Below, in pieces: positions 17,417 to 26,417 of a stretch of 64,000 bases of DNA. Every line of letters begins with the position of its first letter. The stretch's first letter is position 1. The notes below the pieces were generated by a model. That model made no database searches. It was given only the letters and a program-made list of their open reading frames with translations, and was not told the DNA's origin. The DNA is from Streptomyces tsukubensis (GTDB lineage: Bacteria; Actinomycetota; Actinomycetes; Streptomycetales; Streptomycetaceae). The stretch is taken from assembly GCF_009296025.1 (NCBI RefSeq), contig NZ_CP045178.1, positions 2,976,001 through 3,040,000 of the forward strand, written 5' to 3'. The translations under genes were made by a program, and so were the position numbers.

Positions 17417-18256
17417 ATGAACGACGACGCCCTGGTGCGGGTGGGGCGCGCCCTGCGCGTGGCGCTGCTGATCGCGCTCGCCCTGCTCTTCCTGATCCCC
17501 TTCTACCTCCTGGTCCGCAACGGGCTGGCCTCGGAGGCGGACATCACCTCGCCCGACTGGACGTTCTTCCCCTCGACGCTGCACTGGTCGAACGTGACGG
17601 AACTCTTCGACGACTCCACCGTGCCGTTCGCCCGTTCGCTGCTCAACTCGGCGCTCATCGCCGTCGCGACGACCCTCGGCACCCTGCTGCTCGCCTCGCT
17701 CGCCGGGTACGGTCTGGCGCGTATCCCGTACCGCCACGCGGGCAAGGTCTTCTACGCGATCCTCGGCACGCTGATGGTCCCGGCCGCCGTCACGTTCGTA
17801 CCGAGCTTCGTCCTGGTCTCGTCGCTCGGCTGGGTCTCCACGCTGCGCGGACTGATCGTCCCGACGCTGTTCTCCGCGTTCGCGTGCTTCATCTTCCGCC
17901 AGTACTTCACCGGTTTCCCCGCCGAGCTGGAGGACGCGGCGCGGGTGGACGGCCTCGGCTACTGGCGTACGTACTGGCGGATCGTGGTACCCAACTCCCG
18001 CCCCGTCTTCGCGGCCGTCGGCACGATCGTCTTCATCGGCGCCTGGAACTCGTTCCTGTGGCCGCTGGTCATCGGCCAGGACCGCGAGGCGTGGACGGTG
18101 CAGGTGGCACTCTCCTCGTTCACCACCTCCCAGGTGATCCGCCTGCACGAGCTGTTCGTGGCGGCGGCCATCTCGATCGTCCCGCTGCTGCTGGTCTTCC
18201 TCTTCTTCCAGCGGTGGATCGTCGCGGGGGTGGAGCGGTCGGGCATCGACGACTGA
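17417..18256 (+). CDS. Sugar ABC transporter permease 2 (MalG/CebG-like)
   Basis: A 279-residue permease with six helices and EAA loop LEDAARVDGLGYWRTYWRIV, 4 bases after the first permease. Together with it and the lipoprotein it forms an importer for an oligosaccharide. No hydrolase is in the operon. Confidence 0.88.
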   Translation: MNDDALVRVGRALRVALLIALALLFLIPFYLLVRNGLASEADITSPDWTFFPSTLHWSNVTELFDDSTVPFARSLLNSALIAVATTLGTLLLASLAGYGLARIPYRHAGKVFYAILGTLMVPAAVTFVPSFVLVSSLGWVSTLRGLIVPTLFSAFACFIFRQYFTGFPAELEDAARVDGLGYWRTYWRIVVPNSRPVFAAVGTIVFIGAWNSFLWPLVIGQDREAWTVQVALSSFTTSQVIRLHELFVAAAISIVPLLLVFLFFQRWIVAGVERSGIDD

Positions 18257-18288
18257 CGCGATGACGAGGCGGGCGGGGTGCCGCGCCC

Positions 18289-18891
18289 TCAGCCCCCCGC
18301 CGCCAGATGCCCCGTCTCGTTCCACGACGTCAGGGCCGGGCTGCCGTACGCCCAGCCGAGGACCGAGAGCGAGGTGGGGTCCAGGCGGACGCGGGCGCCG
18401 AAGTCGAGGGGGAAGCCGAGCCAGCGGGCGCCGATGGCCCTGAGGATGTGACCGTGGGCGAAGATCAGCACATCGCGGTCGGCCGACCTCGCCCACTCCA
18501 CCACCTCGTCCGCGCGGGCTGTGACGTCCGCCACAGACTCTCCGTCGGGGACTCCGTCACGCCAGATGAACCAGCCGGGGCGTACCGCCTGGATCTCGGC
18601 CGGCGTCATCCCTTCGTAGGCCCCGTAGTCCCACTCCATGAGGAGTTCCCACGGCACCGCGCGCTCTCCGAACCCCGCGATGTCACAGGTCTCCGCCGCG
18701 CGTACCAGCGGGCTCGTGCGTACCTCCGCGCCGGTCAGGCCGTCGAACGGCGCTCCGTGCAGCCGTTCGCCCAGCAGCTTCGCGCCCGCGCGGCCCTCGT
18801 CGAGGAGCGGGATGTCCGTATGGCCGGTGTGCTTGCCGGACAGCGACCATTCGGTCTGTCCGTGCCTGGCCAGCAGGATGCGCGGAGCCAT
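18289..18891 (-). CDS. Histidine phosphatase (phosphoglycerate-mutase-like)
   Basis: A 200-residue cytosolic enzyme with the RHG motif [11 protein letters not shown] (catalytic His), the second Arg region [11 protein letters not shown], Glu in EWDYGAYEG, and the second catalytic His in FAHGHILRA. Family members are acid phosphatases or sugar-phosphate phosphatases; fructose-2,6-bisphosphatase-like activity cannot be told from sequence. It ends convergently with the transporter operon. Confidence 0.85.
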   Translation of the reverse strand: MAPRILLARHGQTEWSLSGKHTGHTDIPLLDEGRAGAKLLGERLHGAPFDGLTGAEVRTSPLVRAAETCDIAGFGERAVPWELLMEWDYGAYEGMTPAEIQAVRPGWFIWRDGVPDGESVADVTARADEVVEWARSADRDVLIFAHGHILRAIGARWLGFPLDFGARVRLDPTSLSVLGWAYGSPALTSWNETGHLAAGG

Positions 18892-19172
18892 GAGAAGGAA
18901 CCTTTCCGTGAACAGCGGGTACGCGGGGGTACCCGAGGGCGTACGAGGATGTACGAGGATGCGCGCCGGACCAGGAAACAGGACTTTTCATGACAGTCGC
19001 CCGTCCGGCGTCACCATCATCGCGCACAGCCGTAAAAGGCAACCCGCGACGAGAGACAAGCGTCCTAGGCTTCGTCGGAGGAGGACATGCCGCACCCCCG
19101 GGGCCGTCCTCCCAGAGATTCACATACACCGTAAAGTGGGGCGAGCGGTCGCGGGTCGCGGCCGAGGAGAAA
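18892..19172. promoter_or_regulatory. Divergent control region between phosphatase and PAP2 genes
   Basis: About 280 bases between two divergent genes. Visible structure is a direct repeat GTACGAGGAT at about 18938-18960. No gene fits. The PAP2 gene's ribosome binding site GAGGAG is at its right end. Confidence 0.4.
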
Positions 19173-20168
19173 GTGAGCGATCGGATGCAGCAGAAGGAGG
19201 CACCGGTCGCCAGGGCCGAAGGGCCGATATCCCGGCTCCGCTGGTGGACCGAACTGCCCCTGCTCGTCCTCGTCTACGCCGCGTACTCGGCGGGGCGGCT
19301 TGTGGTCCGCGGGGACGTGTCCTCCGCGGTCGACCACGGACTGGCGATCCTGCGGATCGAGAAGATGTTCCGCATCAACGCGGAGCACCCCCTCAACCGG
19401 CTCTTCACCTCGCAGCCGTGGCTGGGGATACCCGCCGACTTCTGGTACGCGTCCCTGCACTACCTGGTGACGCCGCTGGTGCTGATCTGGCTGTTCAGGC
19501 GGCGGAGCGAGATCTACAGGACGGCGCGCACCTGGCTGATGACGTCGACCATGATCGGGCTGATCGGCTTCACGCTGCTGCCCACCTGCCCGCCCCGGCT
19601 GCTCGCCGCGGGACACGGGTTCGTCGACACCATGGCGCACTTCAGCTCGTACGGCTGGTGGGGCGGCGAGGCGAGCGCGCCGCGCGGACTCGGCGGGATG
19701 ACCAACCAGTACGCGGCGATGCCGAGTCTGCACGTGGGCTGGGCCCTGTGGTGCGGTGTGATGCTGTGGCGGCACGGGCGTTCGCCCGTGGTGCGCGCGG
19801 CCGGGATCATCTACCCGACGGTCACCACGATCGTGGTGATGGGCACCGCCAACCACTATCTGCTCGACGCGGTGGCCGGCGTCGCGGTGATGGGCGCGGG
19901 ACTGCTGCTGACGCGGCCGGTCCAACACGTGGCCGCGCTGCTCGTCGCGCGGCTGAAGAGGCGCACCGCCGCGTCCGTGCCCGTCCGCGACCGGGTGGCG
20001 GCGGGGGCCACGATGGCCAGTAGTACCCCCGTTGTCAGTGGTGGGTGCGAGACTTCGCCGGGTGAGCGAATACCCCAACAGCGCAACTCCCCAGGACGGC
20101 CCGACGGAGGCCGCGACCACGCCCCCGCCGACCGGCCGGGGGGCGGCGCTCCGGCACCGGCTCGCTGA
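19173..20168 (+). CDS. PAP2-family membrane phosphatase/inositolphosphotransferase
   Basis: A 331-residue integral membrane protein of the AUR1/Ipt1-like PAP2 group. The acid phosphatase motifs are AAMPSLHVGWA (central His) and GTANHYLLDAVAG (His and Asp of motif 3), among five or six helices. It probably acts on lipid phosphate or transfers inositol phosphate to lipid. GAGGAG precedes GTG 19173. The last 35 residues, rich in Gly/Pro/Arg, overlap the next gene out of frame by about 107 bases and look like accidental read-through, so the functional protein may end earlier. Confidence 0.75.
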   Translation: MSDRMQQKEAPVARAEGPISRLRWWTELPLLVLVYAAYSAGRLVVRGDVSSAVDHGLAILRIEKMFRINAEHPLNRLFTSQPWLGIPADFWYASLHYLVTPLVLIWLFRRRSEIYRTARTWLMTSTMIGLIGFTLLPTCPPRLLAAGHGFVDTMAHFSSYGWWGGEASAPRGLGGMTNQYAAMPSLHVGWALWCGVMLWRHGRSPVVRAAGIIYPTVTTIVVMGTANHYLLDAVAGVAVMGAGLLLTRPVQHVAALLVARLKRRTAASVPVRDRVAAGATMASSTPVVSGGCETSPGERIPQQRNSPGRPDGGRDHAPADRPGGGAPAPAR

Positions 20169-21360
20169 ACTGCGCGGCCCCGCGGTACCGCCGAGGACCA
20201 TGGACGCGCGCGCCCTCGCGGCGCTGGCAGCCAACCCCGGCTGTGACAGACGCGCCCTGCTGGACGGCGCGGGCGTCGACAAGGGCGCGCTCGCGCGGGC
20301 GCTCGGCTCGCCCTCGGACGCGGGGCAGTCGCAGTTCGCCTTCATGCGCGGCAACGCCTTCGAGGCCAGGGTGAAGGCCGACGGCGGCGCGGAGCTGCTG
20401 CGCCAGGTGCACCGGTGGCTCGGCGGCGGGGACGAACCGACCTCGGCCAACAGCGCCGTACCCGACCTCTCCGCGGCCGGCCCCGAGGGGCGCACGGCGC
20501 GTACGGCGCTCGCCCTGCGGGAGGCGTCGGAGCAGGCCGGGCCGGGGTCTTCCGAGCGGGCCGGGTGGACGCTGCTGGACCATCCGATGCTGGCGCTCGA
20601 CGTCGCGGGCTCTCCCGCCTATCTGGAGCCGGACGCCGTGGTGGTCGCGCCCGACGGCACCTGGACCGTCGTCGAGATCAAGTCCTTCCCGATGATCGAC
20701 GGTTCCGCCGACCCGTCGAAGGTGGGCGCCGCCGCCCGCCAGGCCGCCGTCTACGTACTGGCCCTGGAATCGGTCGCGCGGCGGCTCGACCCCTCCCCAG
20801 GGATCCGCCACCACGTGCTGCTCGTCTGTCCCAAGGACTTCTCCAACCTGCCCGCAGCGGCCCCCGTCGACGTACGCAAACAGCTGTCGGTCACCCGCAG
20901 ACAGCTGGCCAGGCTGACCCGGGTGGAGGACATCGCGGACGCCCTCCCCGAAGGCACGGTCTTCGACACGGAGCTGCCGACCGACGAGCTGACCCGCGCC
21001 GTGGAGGCCGTCCCCGCCGTCTACGCGCCGGAGTGCCTGGCCGCGTGCGAGCTGGCGTTCCATTGCAGGACCCGGGCCCAGGAGGCGGAGGCGGTCACGG
21101 CGCTCGGCAGATCGGTCCGCGGTGAACTGGGCGGGCTGACCACCGTCACCGGGGTGCTGGCCGCGGCCGAGGGCACCGCGGGCGACCCTTCCGACCCCAC
21201 GGTCGCCGCGCTGCGCAGGGCGCACACGCTGCGTACGCGGGCGCTGGCCTCGGCCGAGGCGGTCGCCGGAGCCCCCGCGGTCCCCGCCGCGGCCACCGCA
21301 GCCGTCGCCGCGGCCTCCGGAGCCGCCACCCAGGCCGAAGGGGTCGCCGCGTGTCGCTGA
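20062..21360 (+). CDS. RecB/Cas4-like PD-(D/E)XK nuclease with predicted Fe-S cluster
   Basis: A 432-residue protein with the full RecB-family nuclease signature: RGNAFEARV (motif I, Glu 101), YLEPDAVVV (Asp 191), WTVVEIKSF (Glu 205, Lys 207) and RQAAVYVLA (QxxxY, Gln 227/Tyr 231). One Cys sits N-terminally in ANPGCDRR (61) and three sit C-terminally in ECLAACELAFHC (325, 329, 335). This 1+3 arrangement flanking the nuclease core matches the [4Fe-4S] staple of AddB, Cas4 and Dna2, with Cx3C instead of the usual Cx2C. The Ala-rich tail is probably disordered. It is first of three overlapping genes ending in a helicase. GTG 20062 is preferred; TTG 20032 or ATG 20200 are possible. Confidence 0.75.
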   Translation: MSEYPNSATPQDGPTEAATTPPPTGRGAALRHRLAELRGPAVPPRTMDARALAALAANPGCDRRALLDGAGVDKGALARALGSPSDAGQSQFAFMRGNAFEARVKADGGAELLRQVHRWLGGGDEPTSANSAVPDLSAAGPEGRTARTALALREASEQAGPGSSERAGWTLLDHPMLALDVAGSPAYLEPDAVVVAPDGTWTVVEIKSFPMIDGSADPSKVGAAARQAAVYVLALESVARRLDPSPGIRHHVLLVCPKDFSNLPAAAPVDVRKQLSVTRRQLARLTRVEDIADALPEGTVFDTELPTDELTRAVEAVPAVYAPECLAACELAFHCRTRAQEAEAVTALGRSVRGELGGLTTVTGVLAAAEGTAGDPSDPTVAALRRAHTLRTRALASAEAVAGAPAVPAAATAAVAAASGAATQAEGVAACR

Positions 21361-22946
21361 TCACCACGCTGGCCAGGCTGGAAGCGGTACGTGACGGGCG
21401 TGCCCGCCCGATCGCGACCGTCCGCCACCGGCACCTCTCCGAGCGCCCTCTCGTTCTCGTGCCGCTCACCACGGCGGGCGAGGCCGGGGCGCCGCTCGGC
21501 GCGCTCGTCGGCACCGACAGGGACGCCCCCAGGCTGCTGACGGTGGCGCAGCCACGCGACCGCGAACTACGGTTCGCCTTCCTCGCCGAACTGGCCGCGA
21601 CCGTACTCCCGTACGTCGACGGGTTCGCGTCCGACGTCGAGGCCGCGGAGCGCGGCGAGACCGACCCCGAGACGGGCAAGCGCGTCAAGGTCGAGGTCGA
21701 ACTGTGCTCGGACGCCCCACAGATCCTCGTACCCGGCCGGGCCGCCGTGGAGTTCGTCCGGCTGCTCGGGCGGTCCATGCGGTTCCGGCGTACGGCGGAG
21801 CAGGACCCCGACACCCCGTATCCCGCGCCGCCGCACGTCCCGCTGCTCGGTCGGTGGTTCACCCACTTCGGGGAGCGGGCCAGGGTGCCGGGTTCCTCCC
21901 TGCTGACCTCGATGACCGAGCTGCTCTCGCTGCACTGGGCGAGCGGCCAGAGCGGACTGGAGGACCAGCACCTCGGTGCGTTGCTCGCGTGGATCGCCCC
22001 GGGGGACGGCGAGAGCGGGGCGCGGGCCGCGCTCAGGGCCGAGCTTTCGCGGGACGGAGAGGGCCAGTTGCTGGTGCCGCCAGCGGGCCCCGCGACCGAC
22101 CCGGCGTTCGACAACAAGCTGCTCGCCCCCGCCATCGAGCGCTACGACCGGGCGCGGTCGGCGCTGGCGGAGGCCGAGGACGCCTCGGACCACGACAGGA
22201 CACTCGCCGCCCTGACCGGGGCCGAGCGGGAGATCCGTGAGCTGGTCGCGAGCCGTACACGGCCCACCTGGGACGCCGTGTGGCAGGGGATCGACCTGCT
22301 GCGGGCGCTGCCGCCGGGCGTGCACACCGAGGACCGTTGGACCCGCGACCGCTGGTCGTACACGGGGCACAGGGACCGGGTCGCCGCCGGTGAGCCTCCG
22401 CAGCCGCGCCGCGACGACGCGGTGACAGCCGCACGCAAACTGGCGAGCAGGGAGCGGGAGCAGGCCAGGCTCGATGCCCAGGAGGCGCTGGACGATCCGC
22501 TGGTGATGGCGGGGCGCCGGCTCGCCGGTGAGGCGTTCGAGGGCGAGGTGACCGATGTCGTCATGGCGTACAGCGACAGCAAGCGGCCGAGCCCCCGCCC
22601 GCTGGTGACGGTCGCCACGGACGACCTTCCGCAGCTCGGCGAGCGGACAAAGGTCTTCCGGTCGCTGTCGGGCAAGCCGCAGACCGCGGAGTTCGCGGGT
22701 TTCGCCGACGACGGCCTCGTCCTGCGGATCACCGACCGCATGGGCAGGGGCAAGGAACCGGCGGAGGGTTCTGTGCCCGTCCCCGGCGACCGCGTCTGCT
22801 TCACGCTCTTCGAACACGACCAGCGGGCGGGCGCGGGCCTGCCGGAGCCGGAGAACACGCCGTGGACCCACGGCGGCCCTCCGCCCTCGGTGGACGAGGC
22901 GGCGCCGCCGCTGCCGGACCCGGTGACGGAGGAGGATGTCCTGTGA
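21351..22946 (+). CDS. Unknown protein with C-terminal barrel domain, between nuclease and helicase genes
   Basis: A 531-residue cytosolic protein. The first 390 residues match nothing I recognise and contain coiled-coil-like stretches (ARSALAEAEDASDHDRTLAA; REQARLDAQEAL). Residues about 392-490 form a beta-rich segment (RPLVTVATDDLP, LVLRITDRMGRGKEPAEGSV, GDRVCFTLFEH) resembling the barrel that precedes the RecA domains in Upf1/Dna2-type SF1 helicases. Its GTG overlaps the nuclease stop by 10 bases and its own stop overlaps the helicase GTG, so the three are coupled. I infer it is the missing middle of a split nuclease-helicase. Confidence 0.6.
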   Translation: MSLITTLARLEAVRDGRARPIATVRHRHLSERPLVLVPLTTAGEAGAPLGALVGTDRDAPRLLTVAQPRDRELRFAFLAELAATVLPYVDGFASDVEAAERGETDPETGKRVKVEVELCSDAPQILVPGRAAVEFVRLLGRSMRFRRTAEQDPDTPYPAPPHVPLLGRWFTHFGERARVPGSSLLTSMTELLSLHWASGQSGLEDQHLGALLAWIAPGDGESGARAALRAELSRDGEGQLLVPPAGPATDPAFDNKLLAPAIERYDRARSALAEAEDASDHDRTLAALTGAEREIRELVASRTRPTWDAVWQGIDLLRALPPGVHTEDRWTRDRWSYTGHRDRVAAGEPPQPRRDDAVTAARKLASREREQARLDAQEALDDPLVMAGRRLAGEAFEGEVTDVVMAYSDSKRPSPRPLVTVATDDLPQLGERTKVFRSLSGKPQTAEFAGFADDGLVLRITDRMGRGKEPAEGSVPVPGDRVCFTLFEHDQRAGAGLPEPENTPWTHGGPPPSVDEAAPPLPDPVTEEDVL

Positions 22947-24400
22947 CCGAGCCCAGAACAGGGACCGCGCCCCGGACCGCGTCCCGGACCGGGACAGAGA
23001 CTGCGAGCGGGACCGCGCCCCGGACCGCGACCGTGTCTGCGACCGTGCCCGCGCCTGCGACCGCGCCCGTCTTCGATTTCGACCCCGGCGCTGAGGCGGC
23101 CCGCGCGACCGCCGCGATCCTGCACGACACGCTCCACGGCGACCACCGGGGCGTGGTCGTGGACTCCCCGCCGGGCGCGGGAAAGTCGACGCTGGTGGTG
23201 CGGGCGGCGCTGGAACTGGCCGCGGTGGGCCGCCCGCTGATGGTGGTCGCGCAGACCAACGCGCAGGTGGACGACCTGGTCCTGCGGATCGCCGCCAAGG
23301 ACCCCGAGCTGCCGGTGGGGCGGCTGCACTCCAGCGACCCCGACGCGTACGACAAGACCCTCGACGCCCTGCCCCAGGTGCGTACGTCCACGAAGGCTGG
23401 TGACCTGGCGGGGCTCGACATCGTCGTCTCCACGGCCGCGAAGTGGGCGCACGTGAAGGACGTCGAGCCGTGGGGGCACGCGATCGTCGACGAGGCGTAC
23501 CAGATGCGTTCCGACGCGCTGCTGGCCGTGGCGGGACTGTTCGAGCGGGCGCTGTTCGTCGGCGATCCCGGCCAGCTCGACCCGTTCTCGCTCGTCGGCT
23601 CCGAGCAGTGGGCGGGGCTGTCGTACGACCCCTCCACGAGCGCCGTCTCGACGCTGCTGGCCCACAATCCGGGCCTGCCGCAGCACCGGCTGCCCGTCTC
23701 CTGGCGGCTGCCTGCCTCAGCCGCCCCGCTGGTCAGCGACGCGTTCTACCCGTACACACCGTTCCGCAGCGGTACCGGCCACGGGGACAGGACCCTGTCG
23801 TTCGGCGTGGCATCGGACGGCTCGGGCCCCGACAGGGTGATCGACGAGGCGGCCGTATCGGGCTGGGGCCTGCTTGAGCTGCCCGCGAGGCACACCCCGC
23901 GCACCGACCCGGAGGCGGTGGAGGCGGTGGCGCTGGTGGTGCGGCGCCTGCTCGACCGAGGGGGCATCACGCACTCGGAGGGCGAGCGGGACCCGGCGCC
24001 GCTCACGGCGGACCGCGTCGCCGTCGGCACGGCCCACCGCGACCAGGCGGCGGCGGTACGGACGGCGCTCACGGCTCTCGGCGTCACGGGGGTCGCCGTG
24101 GACACGGCCAACCGGCTCCAGGGCCGCGAGTTCGACGTGACGGTGGTGCTGCACCCGCTGTCGGGCCGCCCGGACGCCACCGCCTTCCACATGGAGACGG
24201 GCCGCCTGTGCGTACTCGCCTCCAGGCACCGGCACGCGTGCGTGGTGGTGTGCAGGGCGGGCGTCACGGAACTGCTCGACGCCCACCCCTCGACGGAGCC
24301 GGTCCAACTCGGGGTGACGCTGAAGTTCCCCGACGGCTGGGAGGCGATGCACTCCACGTGGGCCACGTGGTCGGAGCACCGGGTGGCTCGGGGCCGGTGA
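22943..24400 (+). CDS. SF1 helicase, Upf1/Dna2-like
   Basis: A 485-residue ATPase. After a Thr/Pro-rich 45-residue leader come Walker A DSPPGAGKST (74-83), motif Ia AQTNAQVDDL, motif II AIVDEAYQM (180-188), motif III FVGDPGQLDP (205-214), motif IV SWRLPASAAPLVSDAFYP, motif V NRLQGREFDVTVVL and motif VI RLCVLASRHRHACVVV. The motif IV and V wording is that of the Upf1/Dna2 branch (SF1B), not UvrD. It lacks the N-terminal barrel seen in that branch, but the upstream gene has one. GTG 22943 overlaps the upstream stop. Motif VI departs from the usual ALSRAR form. Confidence 0.8.
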   Translation: MTEPRTGTAPRTASRTGTETASGTAPRTATVSATVPAPATAPVFDFDPGAEAARATAAILHDTLHGDHRGVVVDSPPGAGKSTLVVRAALELAAVGRPLMVVAQTNAQVDDLVLRIAAKDPELPVGRLHSSDPDAYDKTLDALPQVRTSTKAGDLAGLDIVVSTAAKWAHVKDVEPWGHAIVDEAYQMRSDALLAVAGLFERALFVGDPGQLDPFSLVGSEQWAGLSYDPSTSAVSTLLAHNPGLPQHRLPVSWRLPASAAPLVSDAFYPYTPFRSGTGHGDRTLSFGVASDGSGPDRVIDEAAVSGWGLLELPARHTPRTDPEAVEAVALVVRRLLDRGGITHSEGERDPAPLTADRVAVGTAHRDQAAAVRTALTALGVTGVAVDTANRLQGREFDVTVVLHPLSGRPDATAFHMETGRLCVLASRHRHACVVVCRAGVTELLDAHPSTEPVQLGVTLKFPDGWEAMHSTWATWSEHRVARGR

Positions 24401-24525
24401 GGCGTACGGCGACCTGGGGCACGGTCGTCGGCGCACTCGCACACGGCACCCGCCGCACCCCAGTCGCCGCCCGCCGCCGGGCAGCATGCGGCTCCCCTGC
24501 CCCGAGGCCCCGGAACCGCCCGTGT

Positions 24526-25266
24526 TCACATCCCGCCGGCGACCCTCAGCACCGTGCCGGTGGCGTAGGAGGCGTCGTCCGAGAGCAGCCAGGCGACCGG
24601 GCCTGCGATCTCCTCCGGCTGGCCGGCGCGGCCCATGGGGGTGATCGCCGCCACCTTGGCGGGCCGCTGCGGGTCGGCGTGGAAATCGGTCCAGATCGTA
24701 CCGGGGGCGACGCAGTTGACCCGGATGCCGTCGGCCGCCACCTCCTTGGACAGCCCGACCGTCATGGCGTCCACGGCGGCCTTCGCCGCCGCGTAGTGGA
24801 CGTAGGTGCCGGGGCTGCCGAGAGTCGCGGCGGCGGAGGAGATGTTCACGATCGCCCCGCCCGCCGTCATGCCGCCGATGGCCCGGCGGGCGCACAGCAG
24901 GTAACCCAGGATGTTGACCTCCAGGGCCTGCCGCATCCCCTCCGGGTCGGCGCCGGCCAGCGGTCCGACCGGCCCGCTCACCCCGGCGTTGTTCACCAGT
25001 CCGGTGACCGGGCCCAGCTGCGCGACGGCGGTGTCGAACAGCCGGTCCACGTCCGCCGCGTCAGCGGTGTCGACCGCGACGGCGACGGCCGCCCGGCCCA
25101 GCGCGCGCACCCCCTCGGCGACGCCCTCGGCCGCCTCCTCGTCCGACCGGTAGCCGATGGCGATGTCGTGTCCCTCGGCCGCCAGCCGCAGGCAGATCGC
25201 CGCGCCGATGCCCCGGCTGCCGCCGGTGACCACGGTCACCCGCCGGCGCTGTCCCTGTTCCGCCAC
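24526..25266 (-). CDS. Short-chain dehydrogenase/reductase (SDR)
   Basis: A 246-residue classical SDR: VTGGSRGIGAAI nucleotide loop, LVNNAGVSGP, catalytic Ser in NISSAAA, YxxxK as YAAAK, and VAPGTIWTDF. It is an NAD(P)(H)-dependent oxidoreductase with unknown substrate; GYRS after the second strand suggests NADP preference. GGAGGAG lies 6 bases before GTG 25266, which excludes the longer upstream frame. Monocistronic. Confidence 0.88.
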   Translation of the reverse strand: MAEQGQRRRVTVVTGGSRGIGAAICLRLAAEGHDIAIGYRSDEEAAEGVAEGVRALGRAAVAVAVDTADAADVDRLFDTAVAQLGPVTGLVNNAGVSGPVGPLAGADPEGMRQALEVNILGYLLCARRAIGGMTAGGAIVNISSAAATLGSPGTYVHYAAAKAAVDAMTVGLSKEVAADGIRVNCVAPGTIWTDFHADPQRPAKVAAITPMGRAGQPEEIAGPVAWLLSDDASYATGTVLRVAGGM

Positions 25267-25589
25267 GTCCGCTCCTCCGAGCTGGGCATATGAATGATCG
25301 CCCCGGCCCCGCACTCTATCCGGACGGCCTCCGCGTCGACCCCCGCCCTCAACGCCAGGGGTACGGCGTTCACGCGGGTGGGAGGAGTTCCGCTGGACAC
25401 CGCTGCCTCGGGGATGGGGCCGGAATCCGGACGCGGGCCGGGCGGACGTGTGGGGCACAGGGGAAGCGGCGGCAGCGGGGCGCCCCTCGGGGGCCTGCCC
25501 CTCGTCGGCACCCTCGTCCCCTCGCGGCCACAGCGCGGCGCGGACGTGACCTCGAAGACGGTTGTCTCACACGGGGAGCGGTGTCCAGG
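25267..25589. other. Gap with no supported gene
   Basis: Rightward frames are open but show no family. A leftward stretch (TRVNAVPLALRAGVDAEAVR) looks protein-like but has no start or family. Probably decayed sequence adjoining the methyltransferase remnant. Confidence 0.35.
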
Positions 25590-25763
25590 TGGGACTACTC
25601 GCCGGAGGAATGGGCGGCCCTTCCGCGCTCCGCCGGGTTCTCGGAGATCGACGCGGAGATCATTCCTCCTCCGGAGGGCAGGACGACGGGCACACTTCTG
25701 GTACGTGCCCATGCCGCACGGACCCCTGAGGGGCCCACTTGCGTGACGGGGGAGAATGGATGA
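25590..25763 (+). pseudogene. 3' remnant of a SAM-dependent methyltransferase
   Basis: The frame encodes WDYSPEEWAALPRSAGFSEI, then IIPPPEGRTTGTLLVRAHA. This is the usual last strand and helix of class I methyltransferases (..LLxxAGF..V....PP..GxTGxLLVRA). The SAM-binding part is missing, so it is a relic. Confidence 0.5.
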
Positions 25764-25871
25764 TGGCCGGATAGCGGCGGCCGTACGGCGGGCGGGACAG
25801 AGTCCGCCACGCGGTACACGGCCCAGCAGGCAGGACGTAGCCGGACAGGCAGGACACGGAAGGTGACACCC

Positions 25872-26225
25872 ATGGCGGAGCCCGAACGGACAGAGCAGCG
25901 GATGCGTCCCGCTCCGCTGCTCTTCGAGCCGGCGGAGGCGGCTGCCGACCCCGAGCACTTCTTCGCCCTGGAGGCCATCGAGGACCCCGGGCAGTTGCTG
26001 GCCCGCGCCACGGAGCTGACCGTCGCCTTCCGTGCCGCGACCGACCGTTCCGTGGAGTACCAGGCCGTGGCCGCCGCCCAGCTCGCCGATCCCCGCCGCT
26101 TCGACCGGCTGACCCCCGCGGCCATCGCGGAACGCGCCGAGTGGACCGAGGACTACGCGCGGAAGATGATCGAGTTCGGCGAGGATCTGCTCAAGGGCCG
26201 GATCGAGAGCCGGGTCGAGGACTGA
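25872..26225 (+). CDS. Small conserved hypothetical protein, possible HTH
   Basis: A 117-residue acidic protein. The C-terminal part (TPAAIAERAEWTEDYARKMI) looks like a helix-turn-helix but scores only by eye. GGAAGG precedes ATG 25872 by 8 bases. Followed by two terminator hairpins, so it is a single-gene unit. Function unknown. Confidence 0.6.
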   Translation: MAEPERTEQRMRPAPLLFEPAEAAADPEHFFALEAIEDPGQLLARATELTVAFRAATDRSVEYQAVAAAQLADPRRFDRLTPAAIAERAEWTEDYARKMIEFGEDLLKGRIESRVED

Positions 26226-26259
26226 GAGGGCCGGGAGGCCAAGGAGACCGAGAGGACCG

Positions 26260-26291
26260 GCGCCGAGCGGCCAGAATCCGCCGCTCGGCGC
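26260..26291 (+). terminator. Terminator hairpin
   Basis: Perfect 11-bp stem GCGCCGAGCGG / CCGCTCGGCGC with a 10-base loop, 35 bases after the stop at 26225. Confidence 0.7.
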
Positions 26292-26377
26292 TCGGGCGAC
26301 CCGGCCGAGGCCGCGCCCGCTCAGAAAAAGCAACCCACTGTGCGCGGGGTCCCGGCACACAGCGAGTCGTTCAAGAG

Positions 26378-26417
26378 GGCCGGAGCCGCACCGCCGACAG
26401 TGGACGCGGCTCCGGCC
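26378..26417. terminator. Second hairpin, possible terminator
   Basis: Perfect 12-bp stem GGCCGGAGCCGC / GCGGCTCCGGCC with a 16-base loop. Confidence 0.55.

Noticed and set aside
25294..25560. Rightward frame with ALNARGTAFTRVGG
   Set aside because: Neither strand gives a recognisable family; long frames are expected by chance at this GC content.
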